64,000 nt of DNA from Lachancea kluyveri NRRL Y-12651 (GCA_000149225.2 CM000690.1:1225281-1289280), one strand, 5' to 3'. Positions 11,313-21,286 are shown, numbered from the stretch's first letter. Numbers and translations are program-made. The notes: generated from the sequence alone by a model not told the origin.

Positions 11313-12456
11313 TTTCTTGTTATTTAATTATTGAGTTAATCTCAGAAAAGAATACTGGTCAAAACTCAAGTTGTCCGTCTCTTCACCCATTTATATACGT
11401 TACAAGTAGTCTTTGCTATCTCGTTCTCAGACGATCTGCGAAAAACTTATTGCCATAGATGTCAAACTCGAAGTGATGTATTTTGCTATGAACCAACTAT
11501 CATCCCGTTACAGCTCCCAACCTCTAGACATTTTGCACTGACATCTGTCGCAATCAGCGATGCGAATTATTGGATTTAACAGCAAAAATACAAAAGAAAA
11601 AGAAAAGAAGACGAAAAGAGAGAAAGAGATGTACGGAGGGGCATTTTCAACGTGTAGGGTGCTCTCGAAAAAAAAAACTCAGAATAACGTCAAATATTTC
11701 GAGGACAGCAAGATTGATGAGGTTAAGAGGAGGATTTGAAGCTCAACGTAAAGGAGATTACGCCATATGCACAAAAAACAAAAAAAAAATGGCATGAGCT
11801 CCAGTTTGCCCTACCTTGACAATACTCGGACCGATCTCGACTTAGACCTCGAAAAGTTGTCGTAGTACGATCTCACTCGCTATAAAGAGCTTTCTCCAAG
11901 ACATTTCTTATGAAGAAGACCCATAGCAGCTGGTCTAATGATACATCTCCAATGGAAACGCCAATTTTCCGGTTTTCAGTGTGCATTGTCCGTTTTCAGG
12001 GCCAGTTACCGTTTTTCTTCCACCGCTGCAGGCCTCGGATTAAAAAGGGACCGTTTCTCCGCGCATCGCCGGCAGAAGTAATTAATAATATAAGGTCTTT
12101 CCCCTGAACTGGTAGAGTGGTGGCAGCCATCTCTGTTACCGACGGCTTGGAATTCTAAATAAGAAACAATGATTTTAATCTCCCCTATTTTTCGTGCTCC
12201 CGCTATTCCGGAAAGCTTTTGAATGTGTACCTGTTCTCTCACCCTCTCCTTTCGTAGACATTAAGGGTTATTAGTTACGCTTCACGCTGACTACTAAACC
12301 TCCCTCCCCATAATTGTTCCTAATTATGGCTCTACAGACAGGAACAAATGTATTTAAGGAACTCAAAATCTTGAACCTTGGCGCTTTTTTGAATCTAGTG
12401 TTTCTAACAGACCACATAGAAAAAAGATAAATCTCTTAATAATTACAATCGCTAAT
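11313..12456. promoter_or_regulatory. Shared divergent promoter, ADH6-like / sugar porter
   Basis: This 1.14 kb region drives the ADH6-like gene to the left and the transporter to the right. On the left are a TATA box near 11391 and an A-rich stretch (11580-11660). In the middle is a repeated element: CCGGTTTTCAG at 11969-11979, CCGTTTTCAG at 11990-11999 and CCGTTTTTC near 12009, spaced about 20 bp. CCG half-sites are what Zn2Cys6 proteins recognise, so this is a candidate target for the regulator at 8049-9947, by inference only. Confidence 0.5.
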
Positions 12457-14193
12457 ATGCTTTTGAAATTGAACTCTCCGGAAAATCTGAACGCCACAAC
12501 GGGGATGCCAAGAAAGACCCTATATCACAGGCTTGGGCTAAAAAACATCTTTGCCAAGACCGAGGATAGACCTACTCCTCCAGAAGTATATAACTGGAGA
12601 ATTTATGCCACTGCGATGATCGCGTCAACAGCAAGTATCCTGATTGGTTACGACACTGGGTTCGTGGGAGGCTGTTTCTCCAACGAGTATTTTTTGAGGA
12701 ACTTCGGTTACGAAAAGGATACACCTACTGCCAATGATGCACTATCTAACATGATCTCGTGTTTCCACGCTGCTGCGTTCTTCGGTGCACTCATCTCATA
12801 TCCGATGTCGCATTATTGGGGACGCCGTGTTTCTTTGATAATCGCTGCTGGGGTTGCTGCTATTGGTGCTGCATTAATGATGGCAGCGGTCACAAGTCAT
12901 TTGGCTCCATTGTATATTGGGCGTGTGTTAACCGGCTTAACAGTAGGCGCTTCTACAAATTTGACAGTGGTCTATCTGAGTGAGGTTTCTCCTGCACCCA
13001 TCCGTGGTCAAATAATTGCCTTTTACGAAGTGGGCTGGAGAATTGGTGATTTGATCGGTTTTTGGATTAATTTCGGCGTCTCTGAACATATCTCCCCGGG
13101 AAATAAACAATGGATCATTCCTTTAGGCGTACAATTGATCCCTGCAGGTATGTTTTTCGTTGGCTCATTTATTATGAAGGAGTCACCTCGTTGGCTGTTT
13201 CAGATGGATCGTGACCATGAAGCTATTGAAAACTTACATTACTTGAGACAGCTGCCAGAGGATCACGAATATATGGTCTGGGAGATCAACTCGATTAAAA
13301 ACTCTATCGAGGAGCAAAACTCTACCGTTGGTCTTGGTATGTTTGATCCGGTCAAGGAGGTGTTTGTCCGCAATAGGAAGTACTCCAGGAGATTGGTGAT
13401 CACAGCTCTGTTGTTTTTATTCCAAAATTTTATGGGAATTCAATCGATCAACTACTACTCCCCAAGAATCTTTAAAAGTATTGGGGTACAGGGCACCAAT
13501 GCCACTCTCTTTTCTTCGGGTATGTTCGGTGTGGTAAAATTCATCTGCACTTTCATTTATATTTTATTTATCGTCGACAACTTTGGTAGACGCAGGGCGT
13601 TCATGTGGAGTGCTAGTGTATGTTCGGTATGCTTCTGGTATGTCGGCGCCTACTTGAAGATCAATGACCCCAGCAAGCCTGGTGTCTCGGCTGGTCCGGG
13701 CGGTAAAGCTGCAATTGGGTTTATGTTTATTTGGACGGCGTCATTCATCTTAGCTTGGTCTGGAGGTCCATTTGTGTGGGGCGCTGAGGTCTATGAACAG
13801 AACATTAGAAGTTTTGTTCAATCCATAAACGCTGCAATTTCATGGGTTCCGATTTTCATAATGACCAGAATGACTAACGATATGGTCGATAAGATGCAAT
13901 ACGGTATTTTCTTCTTTTTCGCCAGTCTAGCTGCTTTAGCGGTCCCTTTCGTATTTTTCTTTGTTCCTGAAACTAAGGGTATCGCATTGGAAGACATCGA
14001 CAAACTATTTGATAAGAAGTTATCTGCTCACAATGCTTATAAAGTTGTTATGGAGGAATCAAGGAGAACCGTGGAGGAAAACAAGCACGGAAACAGTGGT
14101 ATTCTTTACGATGAGCAACCAAAGAAGGGTGAGCAAGAGTTGGTGGAAGATGCTGGCAAAGAGCTATTTGAGGACAACATACGCAACGTTTGA
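12457..14193 (+). CDS. MFS sugar porter, quinate-permease / fructose-symporter (FSY1-like) type
   Basis: This 578-residue transporter has 12 predicted membrane segments and belongs to the sugar porter family. Visible signatures are EVYNWRIY (43-50) before helix 1, GYDTGF (64-69), WGRR (121-124), RGQ (183-185), the KESPRWLF motif (241-248), GRRR in the loop after helix 8, and PETKG near 502-507 at the end of helix 12. The pre-helix EVYNWRIY and the QWIIPLGVQLIPAG stretch match the fungal quinate permease and high-affinity fructose/H+ symporter (Fsy1) branch better than the HXT branch. I cannot tell fructose from quinate or another polyol by eye. ATG 12457 gives a 45-residue cytoplasmic tail, and a second ATG at codon 17 is possible. 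The gene is divergent from the ADH6-like gene and convergent with GDH. Confidence 0.82.
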   Translation: MLLKLNSPENLNATTGMPRKTLYHRLGLKNIFAKTEDRPTPPEVYNWRIYATAMIASTASILIGYDTGFVGGCFSNEYFLRNFGYEKDTPTANDALSNMISCFHAAAFFGALISYPMSHYWGRRVSLIIAAGVAAIGAALMMAAVTSHLAPLYIGRVLTGLTVGASTNLTVVYLSEVSPAPIRGQIIAFYEVGWRIGDLIGFWINFGVSEHISPGNKQWIIPLGVQLIPAGMFFVGSFIMKESPRWLFQMDRDHEAIENLHYLRQLPEDHEYMVWEINSIKNSIEEQNSTVGLGMFDPVKEVFVRNRKYSRRLVITALLFLFQNFMGIQSINYYSPRIFKSIGVQGTNATLFSSGMFGVVKFICTFIYILFIVDNFGRRRAFMWSASVCSVCFWYVGAYLKINDPSKPGVSAGPGGKAAIGFMFIWTASFILAWSGGPFVWGAEVYEQNIRSFVQSINAAISWVPIFIMTRMTNDMVDKMQYGIFFFFASLAALAVPFVFFFVPETKGIALEDIDKLFDKKLSAHNAYKVVMEESRRTVEENKHGNSGILYDEQPKKGEQELVEDAGKELFEDNIRNV

Positions 14194-14447
14194 AATTTTT
14201 TACATGGTATATCTTATTTTACGTTTAATAATTGCACAAAGTTTGCTTTGCCGGAGAGTCAGATCGAGGTGGTAGGGCAGCTAGACTCCACTCGCCTTTC
14301 GCCTCCCTGCTCTGTTTTTTTTTTAAAAGATCAAATATCACCGCCGGACAAGGTGCCATCTAAAAAATATTATTCTATTATCAACGTTTTTTTCTTGTTT
14401 TTCCTATCTATATACACCTTTATACAGACTGAGTTTAATTAAGGAGC

Positions 14448-15833
14448 TTATTCCCAGACGTCACCTTGGTCGAACATGGCATCAGCAACTCTGATGAAAC
14501 CAACCAAATTGGCACCCTTGACCAATGATGGCAAAGCTTCAGCGTTAGATTCGTTAGAGTATTCACGAGCAGTTTCCAAACAGTCGTTGAAACAGTTGAC
14601 CATAATCTTCTTCAATTCTTGGTCGACTTGTTCTCTAGTCCAAGTCATTCTTTGAGAGTTTTGAGCCATTTCCAAGCCAGAAACAGCAACACCACCCATG
14701 TTGGAGGCCTTACCAGGAGCGTACCAGACGGCTGGTTCAGAGGCAGATTTAGTAGAGAAACGTTCACCTTCGAAAACGTCAATGGCTTCTTGAGTACAAC
14801 CCATGTTAGAACCTTCAGCGACAAATCTAACACCGGAAGCTAGCAAAGCCTTAGCTTCGTCACCAGAGACTTCGTTTTGGGTAGCACATGGTAGAGCAAC
14901 GTCGACCTTACCAACGTGAACCCATGGACGGGCATCAGCAATGTATTGAACCTTGTTTTCAGCAAATGCAGAATATTCACCAACGATTTGTTCCAAGGAC
15001 TTGAAGCTGATCTTAGCTTCAGAGATTGCGTGGACTTGTTCTTCTGTGATACCACTTTCAGAGACAATGACACCCTTAGAGTCAGACAAACTAACAACGG
15101 TACCGCCCAATTCGATAACCTTCAAAGCGGCATATTGAGCAACGTTACCGGAACCGGAGATAGAAACACGCTTACCGGCAAAGGATTCCTTACCCTTGGT
15201 AGCATAGTCAATCATGGCTTGGGTGTAGTAGATCAAACCGTAACCAGTGGCTTCTGGTCTGATCAAAGAACCACCCCAGTTCAAACCCTTACCAGTCAAA
15301 ACACCTTCCCAGCTGTTCTTGTAGGTCTTGTAGGCACCAAACAAGTAACCAACTTCACGACCACCAACACCGATGTCACCGGCTGGAACGTCAGTGTCTT
15401 GACCGATGTGTCTGCTCAACTCTCTCATGAAAGCGTAACAGATTCTTCTGATTTCGTTGTTGGATCTACCCTTCAAGTCAACACACAAACCACCTTTACC
15501 ACCACCCAAGTTTTGGCCGGTCAAAGCGTTCTTGAAAATTTGTTCGAAACCCAAGAACTTTAGGATAGACAAGTTAACAGTTGGGTGGAAACGCAAACCA
15601 CCTTTGTATGGACCCTTGGCAGAGTTGTATTGAACTCTGAAACCTGGTGCGACTTCTTGTTCACCCTTGTCATTTTCCCAAGTGACTCTGAATTGGATGA
15701 TTCTTTCCGGAACAGAGACGACTGGCAAAACTTTCTCATATTTAGGTTGCTTTTGGAACAAAGTAGAGTCCTTCAAACAGGAAACGACTTCGTTGTAAGC
15801 TTGTTGAAATTCTGGTTCGTATGGTTGGGCCAT
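14448..15833 (-). CDS. GDH1/GDH3-like: NADP-dependent glutamate dehydrogenase (GDH1/GDH3 type)
   Basis: This 461-residue enzyme makes glutamate from ammonium and 2-oxoglutarate using NADPH in the cytosol. The whole protein aligns by eye with Gdh1 (454) and Gdh3 (457). Features include catalytic lysine K113 in GGGKGG, the aspartate in [13 protein letters not shown] (about D153), the nucleotide-binding [12 protein letters not shown] and the SLSDSKG segment of the NADP form. The C-terminus is a few residues longer. Codon use is strongly biased to preferred yeast codons, so high expression is likely. Its promoter carries several CCAAT boxes, as expected for a gene under the HAP complex. In S. cerevisiae GDH3 is next to BDH2 and BDH1, so finding GDH 8 kb from two BDH-like genes suggests shared ancestry of the block. 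I cannot decide between GDH1 and GDH3. Confidence 0.95.
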   Translation of the reverse strand: MAQPYEPEFQQAYNEVVSCLKDSTLFQKQPKYEKVLPVVSVPERIIQFRVTWENDKGEQEVAPGFRVQYNSAKGPYKGGLRFHPTVNLSILKFLGFEQIFKNALTGQNLGGGKGGLCVDLKGRSNNEIRRICYAFMRELSRHIGQDTDVPAGDIGVGGREVGYLFGAYKTYKNSWEGVLTGKGLNWGGSLIRPEATGYGLIYYTQAMIDYATKGKESFAGKRVSISGSGNVAQYAALKVIELGGTVVSLSDSKGVIVSESGITEEQVHAISEAKISFKSLEQIVGEYSAFAENKVQYIADARPWVHVGKVDVALPCATQNEVSGDEAKALLASGVRFVAEGSNMGCTQEAIDVFEGERFSTKSASEPAVWYAPGKASNMGGVAVSGLEMAQNSQRMTWTREQVDQELKKIMVNCFNDCLETAREYSNESNAEALPSLVKGANLVGFIRVADAMFDQGDVWE

Positions 15834-16527
15834 TTTAAGTATTGTGCGTATCTACAGATGCTTGTGGAAAAAAAAGAGACAAAAACCTACAAAAACCGAA
15901 AGTTTCAAGAGGTAGCAAGCAAACCTGGGGTATTTATACGTTTTAGAAGAACTACGCTCTACACCAAATCAACGGCAGATGTGTCTTCAACTCTATCTTA
16001 AACGCTATCTTGTCAAGCCTGCGTGGACCCGACGAGCAAGATGAATCCAATCAACGAAGTTCACCAAAAAAGGAAGACCATAGCGCGACCAACGCACTTG
16101 TCCTAAGCCAGCCAATCGGAACGTTTCGTCGCCCGAGAGCGCCATTGGCTGGAAAAACCTGGCACCAAGAAGTTACTGCGAAAAAGGCGTGCTTTGCTGG
16201 AGAAACGTCGCCTCGGTTTTCTCCAGCCATCTCTTGCTGAGACGCGAAGTTTGCCGTGGAGGGCACACAAAATTGGTGCGGGCGCGGGAGTGCTTAATTC
16301 TGACCAATCAGAAGACGGCGCGAGCGCTGGTCGGTTTTATGAAAGAGGTGCCATTTATTGCATGGGTGCGGAGGTCACGACGCCCTGTAAATGGCATCTT
16401 CCGTAGGGTTTTTTCAGTCCACGAAAAAGGAACGTAAAAGAACGGAGGAAGGAGTCGAAAAAGAAAGATGTAAAAAGAAAAGTAAGGGACTTGGAGCTTG
16501 GGGAAGGTGCTACCTTCCTTCTAGGTT
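15834..16527 (-). promoter_or_regulatory. GDH promoter with five CCAAT boxes
   Basis: CCAAT or its complement occurs at 16047-16051, 16112-16116, 16144-16148, 16272-16276 and 16304-16308, about 210-475 bp upstream of the GDH ATG. Three of them read CCAAT on the plus strand and two on the minus strand. CCAAT is the HAP2/3/4/5 site known to act on S. cerevisiae GDH1. A TATA-like TATTTATACG lies near 15932-15941. The stretch is richer in CG dinucleotides than its surroundings. It ends at the 3' end of the aldo/keto reductase. Confidence 0.55.
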
Positions 16528-17448
16528 CTATTTAGCATATGTAGTTGGATCGTTGTTATCCCACGTGAGTACTTCGTAGGAGTAAGGCTTATCCAAAACC
16601 TTCCATGTTTCGTCATCCAATGAGATTGATGCGTCAGAGCCGTCGCTTGCATCTGGTAGGACGTTCAAGTTGCTCTTGATCCTTTCCACTTTGTCACTTT
16701 TGACCAAGACTATGAATCCCTGCAGGAAGGACCATTTCAAAAGTAAATCAACCTTGCTGATGCCAGTTTTTGATTCCAACTGTAGCAACTCCGGGTCCTG
16801 TAGTTTAACTCCTTGGGTTAACGGCGAATAAGCCTCTGCGTAGATTCCTTGCTTGGCCAAGAACTTTCGTAAGTCGTGATGCGTCAGCCAAGGGTGTAAT
16901 TCCAGTTGGTTGAGCACAGGCTTCACATGGGCAACCTCAAGAAGCTCTTTCAAATGCTCGATACCGAAATTGGATACACCGATGGATTTTACTGGAATCG
17001 ACGCGCTCGAGGGATCTGCAACAACTTCTTCCAACGCCTTCCACGTACCTAGCCTTTTCTCTTTAGAGGTTAGTGGCGAGTGTAAAAGAATCAAGTCGAT
17101 GTAGCCTATGTACTCTTTGATATCTCCTGCAATACTGCTCAACGCTTTCTTGGTCTTCTCATAGCCCTGTTGGTCGTTCCACAATTTGGTGGTAAACCGA
17201 ATTTCTTTTCTCGACGTGCCTGTTTCTTGCAAATATTTTTGGACACCTTCGGCAGCTTCTTTTTGATTCTCGTACACAACTGCGGTATCGACATGGCGGT
17301 AGCCCGACTTTAATGCTTCATAGACTAGTTGAGCGGTCTTGGTGATAGGAACTTCGTATATCCCGTACCCAATGACTGGGATCTTGGCGCCATTGTTCAA
17401 CGTATATCTAGTTGATCTATTGATTTGTAAAGAATGGACAATTTTCAA
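16528..17448 (-). CDS. Aldo/keto reductase (YJR096W-like), reading frame without an ATG
   Basis: This 306-codon frame encodes a complete NADPH-dependent aldo/keto reductase, closest in my memory to YJR096W, which reduces xylose, arabinose and other aldehydes. The catalytic tetrad is intact: D54, Y59 (HVDTAVVY), K88 (TTKLWN) and H123 (LLHSPL). The end of the barrel (VKSDKVERIKSNL) is also present. The oddity is the start: no ATG occurs anywhere in this frame. The coordinates begin at a TTG, with TAA three codons upstream. A well-placed ATG at 17462-17460 lies in another frame and reaches TGA after five codons, so one inserted base would join it to the reductase. The TATA box (AAAGTATATAAG, about 17508-17519) fits a start near 17460. 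Either the 5' end lost one base (mutation or sequencing error) or a TTG start is used. Confidence 0.75.
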   Translation of the reverse strand: MKIVHSLQINRSTRYTLNNGAKIPVIGYGIYEVPITKTAQLVYEALKSGYRHVDTAVVYENQKEAAEGVQKYLQETGTSRKEIRFTTKLWNDQQGYEKTKKALSSIAGDIKEYIGYIDLILLHSPLTSKEKRLGTWKALEEVVADPSSASIPVKSIGVSNFGIEHLKELLEVAHVKPVLNQLELHPWLTHHDLRKFLAKQGIYAEAYSPLTQGVKLQDPELLQLESKTGISKVDLLLKWSFLQGFIVLVKSDKVERIKSNLNVLPDASDGSDASISLDDETWKVLDKPYSYEVLTWDNNDPTTYAK

Positions 17449-17507
17449 GGTGTTTTATTCATGGTTCCAAGAAAGAAAGGATATTGTATTTAATTGCCTG
17501 GCTCTCT

Positions 17508-17519
17508 GCTTATATACTT
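17508..17519 (-). promoter_or_regulatory. TATA box of the aldo/keto reductase
   Basis: AAAGTATATAAG on the minus strand lies about 50 bp upstream of the out-of-frame ATG at 17462 and about 60 bp upstream of the TTG at 17448. Its spacing makes 17462 the likeliest original start codon. Confidence 0.5.
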
Positions 17520-17586
17520 TTACCATGTCTCTATCTTGTACGTTACTGAAAGAACGAATATATATAGCAAGACCCCCTTAGTCACC

Positions 17587-17609
17587 GGTGTGGGTGGTGG
17601 TGGGTGGGT
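17587..17609 (+). repeat. Interstitial telomere-like TG1-3 tract flanked by GTCACCGG repeats
   Basis: A 23-base G/T-only tract of GGTG, TGGG, TGG and TGGG units resembles irregular yeast telomere repeat. It is bracketed by direct repeats GTCACCGG at 17581-17588 and 17608-17615. It could be a scar of telomere addition or break repair, or a Rap1-type binding site in the aldo/keto reductase promoter, about 140 bp upstream of its frame. Confidence 0.6.
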
Positions 17610-17826
17610 CACCGGGAGTCACTGATAAACAAACAAACAAGAAGTTATAATAGAGAAATGTAAAGCAAAAAAAAAAGATCGGATCTACCGTAAAGCTGTT
17701 CACGTATCTAAGTGTACAAAAATGCTAGTAGCAACAGAGCAACAGTCATAATACTAGTTTGTATAATTTGCTTTCCTGAAGCAGTACTGATGGAACAGAG
17801 CATTAAAAGGGCTAAATACTTGAAAC

Positions 17827-18988
17827 CTACAAACCTGAAGTTAAGCTAGACGGATAGTAATCTTCCTTATTTAAAAACTTTAGATCTTCAACTTGACGTT
17901 CGCCTTGTGGAGTAATTCTGAATGCGTGTCTAGAAACAGGCTCATCCCAGTCAATTACTGCAGAGTGATGGACTCTACGGTTGTCCCAAATGGTGACAGT
18001 ACCGGGCTCCCAATTTGCTCTTAATTGGAAATAGTGTGTTATGTCAACTAAATCGTACAGAAAATTTTAACAATACGTCGGATTCTGGCTTCTTCAACTC
18101 GACTATTCTTCTAGAAAAGGCCCTGTTTACAAATAGGCTTTTCTTCTTCAACACCGCGTGGATTCTCACTAAAGGATGTATATGAGTAACGGGTGCCCTT
18201 CTTTGAATCCCGCCCTGCTTTCTAGAGTTATCGGCCTGCTCTACTGAGCTGTGAACAACATGGAGACCACTCAAGTACTCTTGCAAATTTGGCGACAACC
18301 TGTTAAAGGCCTCAATAGAGTCACTAAACAGCGTATCCCATCTACTTTCCAGCCCTTCTAGCACAGTAAAAAAGGTGTAGGAAGGTGGTTGTAATTCATA
18401 AGAAACATCTGTGTGAAACCTGATTGAGGAAAGGCTGTCCTCAAAAACCCTTTCAAACTCCTTCTGATCAGGTCGACGAAACGTGAAATGTAGCTCAGGA
18501 TAACCATCGGGAGCGCCAGAAGTTTGGTGAATGTGTAGGTGTCCAAGGTGGCTGCCATAGTTGATAGCATATTCTGGGCCTCTATCTCCAAAATCCTGAT
18601 TTCTCAAAACAACGACACCCCTTTTAGCGACTAGCAAGGCCAGTTCATTCTTAGCAGCATCATTGAGTTGCGTCAATTGCATACCTTTTATTTCAGTGCC
18701 CAACTTAGGTGTTATCTTTTTGTAACTTAAGCCTTCTACCTTTGGACTTAAAAGGTTTGGAAGATTCGGATCCGCTCTCAAAGCAGGATCCTTATACTCA
18801 TGACAAGTCAACGGCTTGTATTTTTGGTTGGGGTTCCAGACAGGCAAAAATTCAGGATAGCTTGACCTGTTTCTGAACTTTTCGTTAATTCTTAAAATTT
18901 CATCTGCGCCAATCCCATCTTGACCGCCATAAAAGTGCGTACCGAAACTGCCACAACTAGAATCTGAACCTGGAATATAAATAGGCAT
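17827..18988 (-). pseudogene. JLP1: JLP1-like Fe(II)/2-oxoglutarate sulfonate dioxygenase, one frameshift
   Basis: JLP1 encodes a TauD-family dioxygenase that releases sulfite from sulfonates and lets yeast use them as sulfur source. The ATG at 18988 opens 314 codons containing the Fe ligands H192 and D194 (FHTDVSYE). The frame is then lost at 18058-18065, where AAATTTTCTG has one T too many. Removing that shift, the protein continues through the distal Fe ligand region (RRVHHSAVIDWDEP) and the 2-oxoglutarate arginine (SRHAFRITP) to a natural stop at 17827-17829. That gives about 386 residues against 412 in S. cerevisiae. As written, the product lacks the third iron ligand and should be inactive. 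The lesion is in a homopolymer, so a sequencing error is possible. It is divergent from a broken transporter probably serving the same pathway. Confidence 0.85.
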
Positions 18989-19623
18989 GCCGCTGACGAG
19001 TATTTGCCTTAGGCGTTAGATATCCGACGTAGGATTAATATAAGACATAAGAGTCAAATCACCCAAAATAAATAGGCCAATGGAAGGAATGTTTTTCAAT
19101 TTGGAAACAAGAAAGACTACTCAATGTCATTAACCAAGACGTTATCAAAAACTCTATTTAAGACAGAGTACAATAATGCTAAGACACTCGAGAGTCAGAG
19201 ACATAATATACACTGCCTATGAAAAATACAATAATAATAGTGTTAAATCTTCAACCACACTTGTATCGCAATTTTGGGTTGCCTGACACTCAGTGCCATT
19301 GTGCCCAGCGTTTTTTAAAAAGTGCAAATGTCTCAGCGTGCCTAACTCCGCGTTGTGCCTTGTCTTGGCCATGTCACTTAGCTAGCTGTGCGCCCAAGAC
19401 AACATGGATGAAAAATGTTTGTGAAGTGGAAAGACACAAAATGTTAAGCTCTAAGCAAGCAAGGCTCAAAACTCGGTAAACGTACCTCGCAGAAAGTGCA
19501 GTATGTCACTAAACTGAGAATAAATTGTCACAGGGTGCCTATAGACCCTGGAATAACGATATGTATAAATGAGGCTAAAATCCTGTATACCACAAATCTG
19601 CTGTCTTAAGAAACTGACCAAGA
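18989..19623. promoter_or_regulatory. Divergent promoter between the JLP1-like and SOA1-like genes
   Basis: This 635 bp lies between the two divergent starts (18988 and 19624). I looked for Cbf1 (CACGTG) and Met31/32 (AAACTGTGG) sites expected for sulfur-regulated genes and found no clear match. A short TATA-like TATTTAAGAC lies near 19153, and ATATGTATAAATG lies near 19560 ahead of the transporter. Confidence 0.4.
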
Positions 19624-21286
19624 ATGTCTCAAATAACCATAAATAATCGACCTCCGGCAGAGGAATATGACCGACTGAAGAAGGAGGAGACAATACATTA
19701 TTTGGAAAGTACTTCCAGTATCTCTTCAAAGGAATTCGCCAAAGAATCTAAGAAAAATCCTTTCGAGGATCCTTCGGTTGCCGAATACTATAGAGACCTT
19801 TATAAATCCTGCAAATATGAGTGCAGAGGAGCCTTTGATCCAGATTTTACTTGGTCTGAGGAAGAAGAACAAAAGCTGGTTCGCAAATTAGATTGAAGAG
19901 TCGCACTGGCTGCTTGCTTTATGTTTGTTGCGTTGCAGGTAGATCGTGATAATTTAGCCCAAGCTGTTGCTGATAACCTTTTCGATGACTTGAAAATGAC
20001 TACTAACGATTAAAATGTTGGTAACCAAATTTTCTATGTTCGTTTTTTGGTTTCTGAAGTGCCATCGCAGTTGATTTCCAAGAAGTTAGGTCCTGATATT
20101 TTTATTCCGTTACAGATGGTGTCCTGGAGTATTGTTACTATGTGTCAGTGTGCAATGAGTGGTAAAGCTGGATTTTAGATTACTCGTGCTCTTATTGGCT
20201 TGTTGGAAGGTGGTTTTATTGCTGACTTGGTTTTATGGCTAAGTTACTTTTACACCTCTAAGGAATTACCTATTAGACTATCTTGGTTTTGGCCATCTCT
20301 ATCTTTAGTCCAAATTTTCACGGCCTTGCTAGCTTTTGCCATTTTGAGAATGCGTGGAATTTCTGGTCTATACGGTTGGCAGTGGCTATTTTTGCTTGAG
20401 GGTATTTTTACGTTGTTAATAGGTATTTTAGCTTTTTACCTGATGGTCCCATCTGCTGTTTAAACAAAAAATAAGCTTCGTCCAAAGGGTTGGTTTACTG
20501 AAAGAGAAGAAAAGATTGTGGTCAACAGAGTCTTAAGAGACGATCCATCGAAGGGTGATATGAGTAATCGCTAAGCTCTTACTCCAAAAAAAAATGTGGG
20601 AAGCAATCAGTGATTATGACTTGTGGCCAGTCTGTGCCATCGGCTTAATTGCCTACATCCCAGTAGGTACGTTAACACCATACCTGACTTTGACCTTAAA
20701 GCAATTAGGCTTTTCTACTTTTAATGTCCAGTTACTGACCATCCCGTACAATGTTTTACACATAATTCTTCTACTCATAATCACATGGGTTACTGAAAGG
20801 GTTGGCGATCGGTCCTTGGTATCTCTGGCAGCCCCAGTGTACTCTACTATTTTAATGGGATTTATCAGATGTTGGCCTGGCTCACTGGTTCAACCATGGC
20901 CCACTTATGTTTTGTGTACATTATTCCTTGGTACCCCCTACATTCATGCAATCTGTGTTTCTTGGGTTTCTCGTAACTCAAATTCTATCAAAAGCAGAGC
21001 TGTTTCTTCAGCTTTGTATAATATGTTTGTGCAATTGGGAAGTATAGCAGCAAACCAAATATACAGGGCTGACGACAAACCGTTTTATCACAGGGGTAAC
21101 GTCCAATCGTTCTGGATATCTTTCTATTTGATTCTACTCTTACTATTGGTGAAGGTGTATTATGTCTGGAGAAACAAAGTTCGTGCTCGTAAATGGGATC
21201 CAATGACTGAAGACGAGAAAGAAACATACATTCTAACTACACAAGACAAGGGTAACAAACGTTTGGACTTCAGGTTTGCTCACTAG
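19624..21286 (+). pseudogene. SOA1: Dal5-family anion transporter relic, SOA1 (YIL166C)-like
   Basis: This is an MFS transporter of the Dal5/allantoate permease family. S. cerevisiae Soa1 imports sulfite, thiosulfate and sulfonates, and the adjoining JLP1-like gene supports that role. The N-terminus has the family's acidic lead-in (FDPDFTWSEEEEQKLVRKLD) and the C-terminus ends DKGNKRLDFRFAH. Between them the frame is cut by TGA 19894-19896 (probably a Trp codon), TAA 20011-20013, TAG 20176-20178, TAA 20461-20463 and TAA 20572-20574. One frameshift lies in a nine-A run at 20586-20594, where eight A would keep frame. The total length without lesions is about 553 residues, close to the family norm. 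Conserved stretches between stops (LIGLLEGGFIADLVLWLSYF) show the gene was once functional. The exact substrate is inferred from context. Confidence 0.82.

Noticed and set aside
14916-15563. 215-codon plus-strand frame opposite GDH
   Set aside because: It is an antisense shadow of the codon-biased GDH gene and has no family resemblance.
17445-17462. Programmed frameshift joining the short ATG ORF to the aldo/keto reductase
   Set aside because: The shift needed is -1 and no slippery heptamer of the X XXY YYZ type is present in the zero frame; a one-base loss is simpler.
17449-17580. A 5' intron that could supply the missing ATG of the aldo/keto reductase
   Set aside because: No GTATGT donor or TACTAAC branch point is present on the minus strand in the upstream 130 bp.
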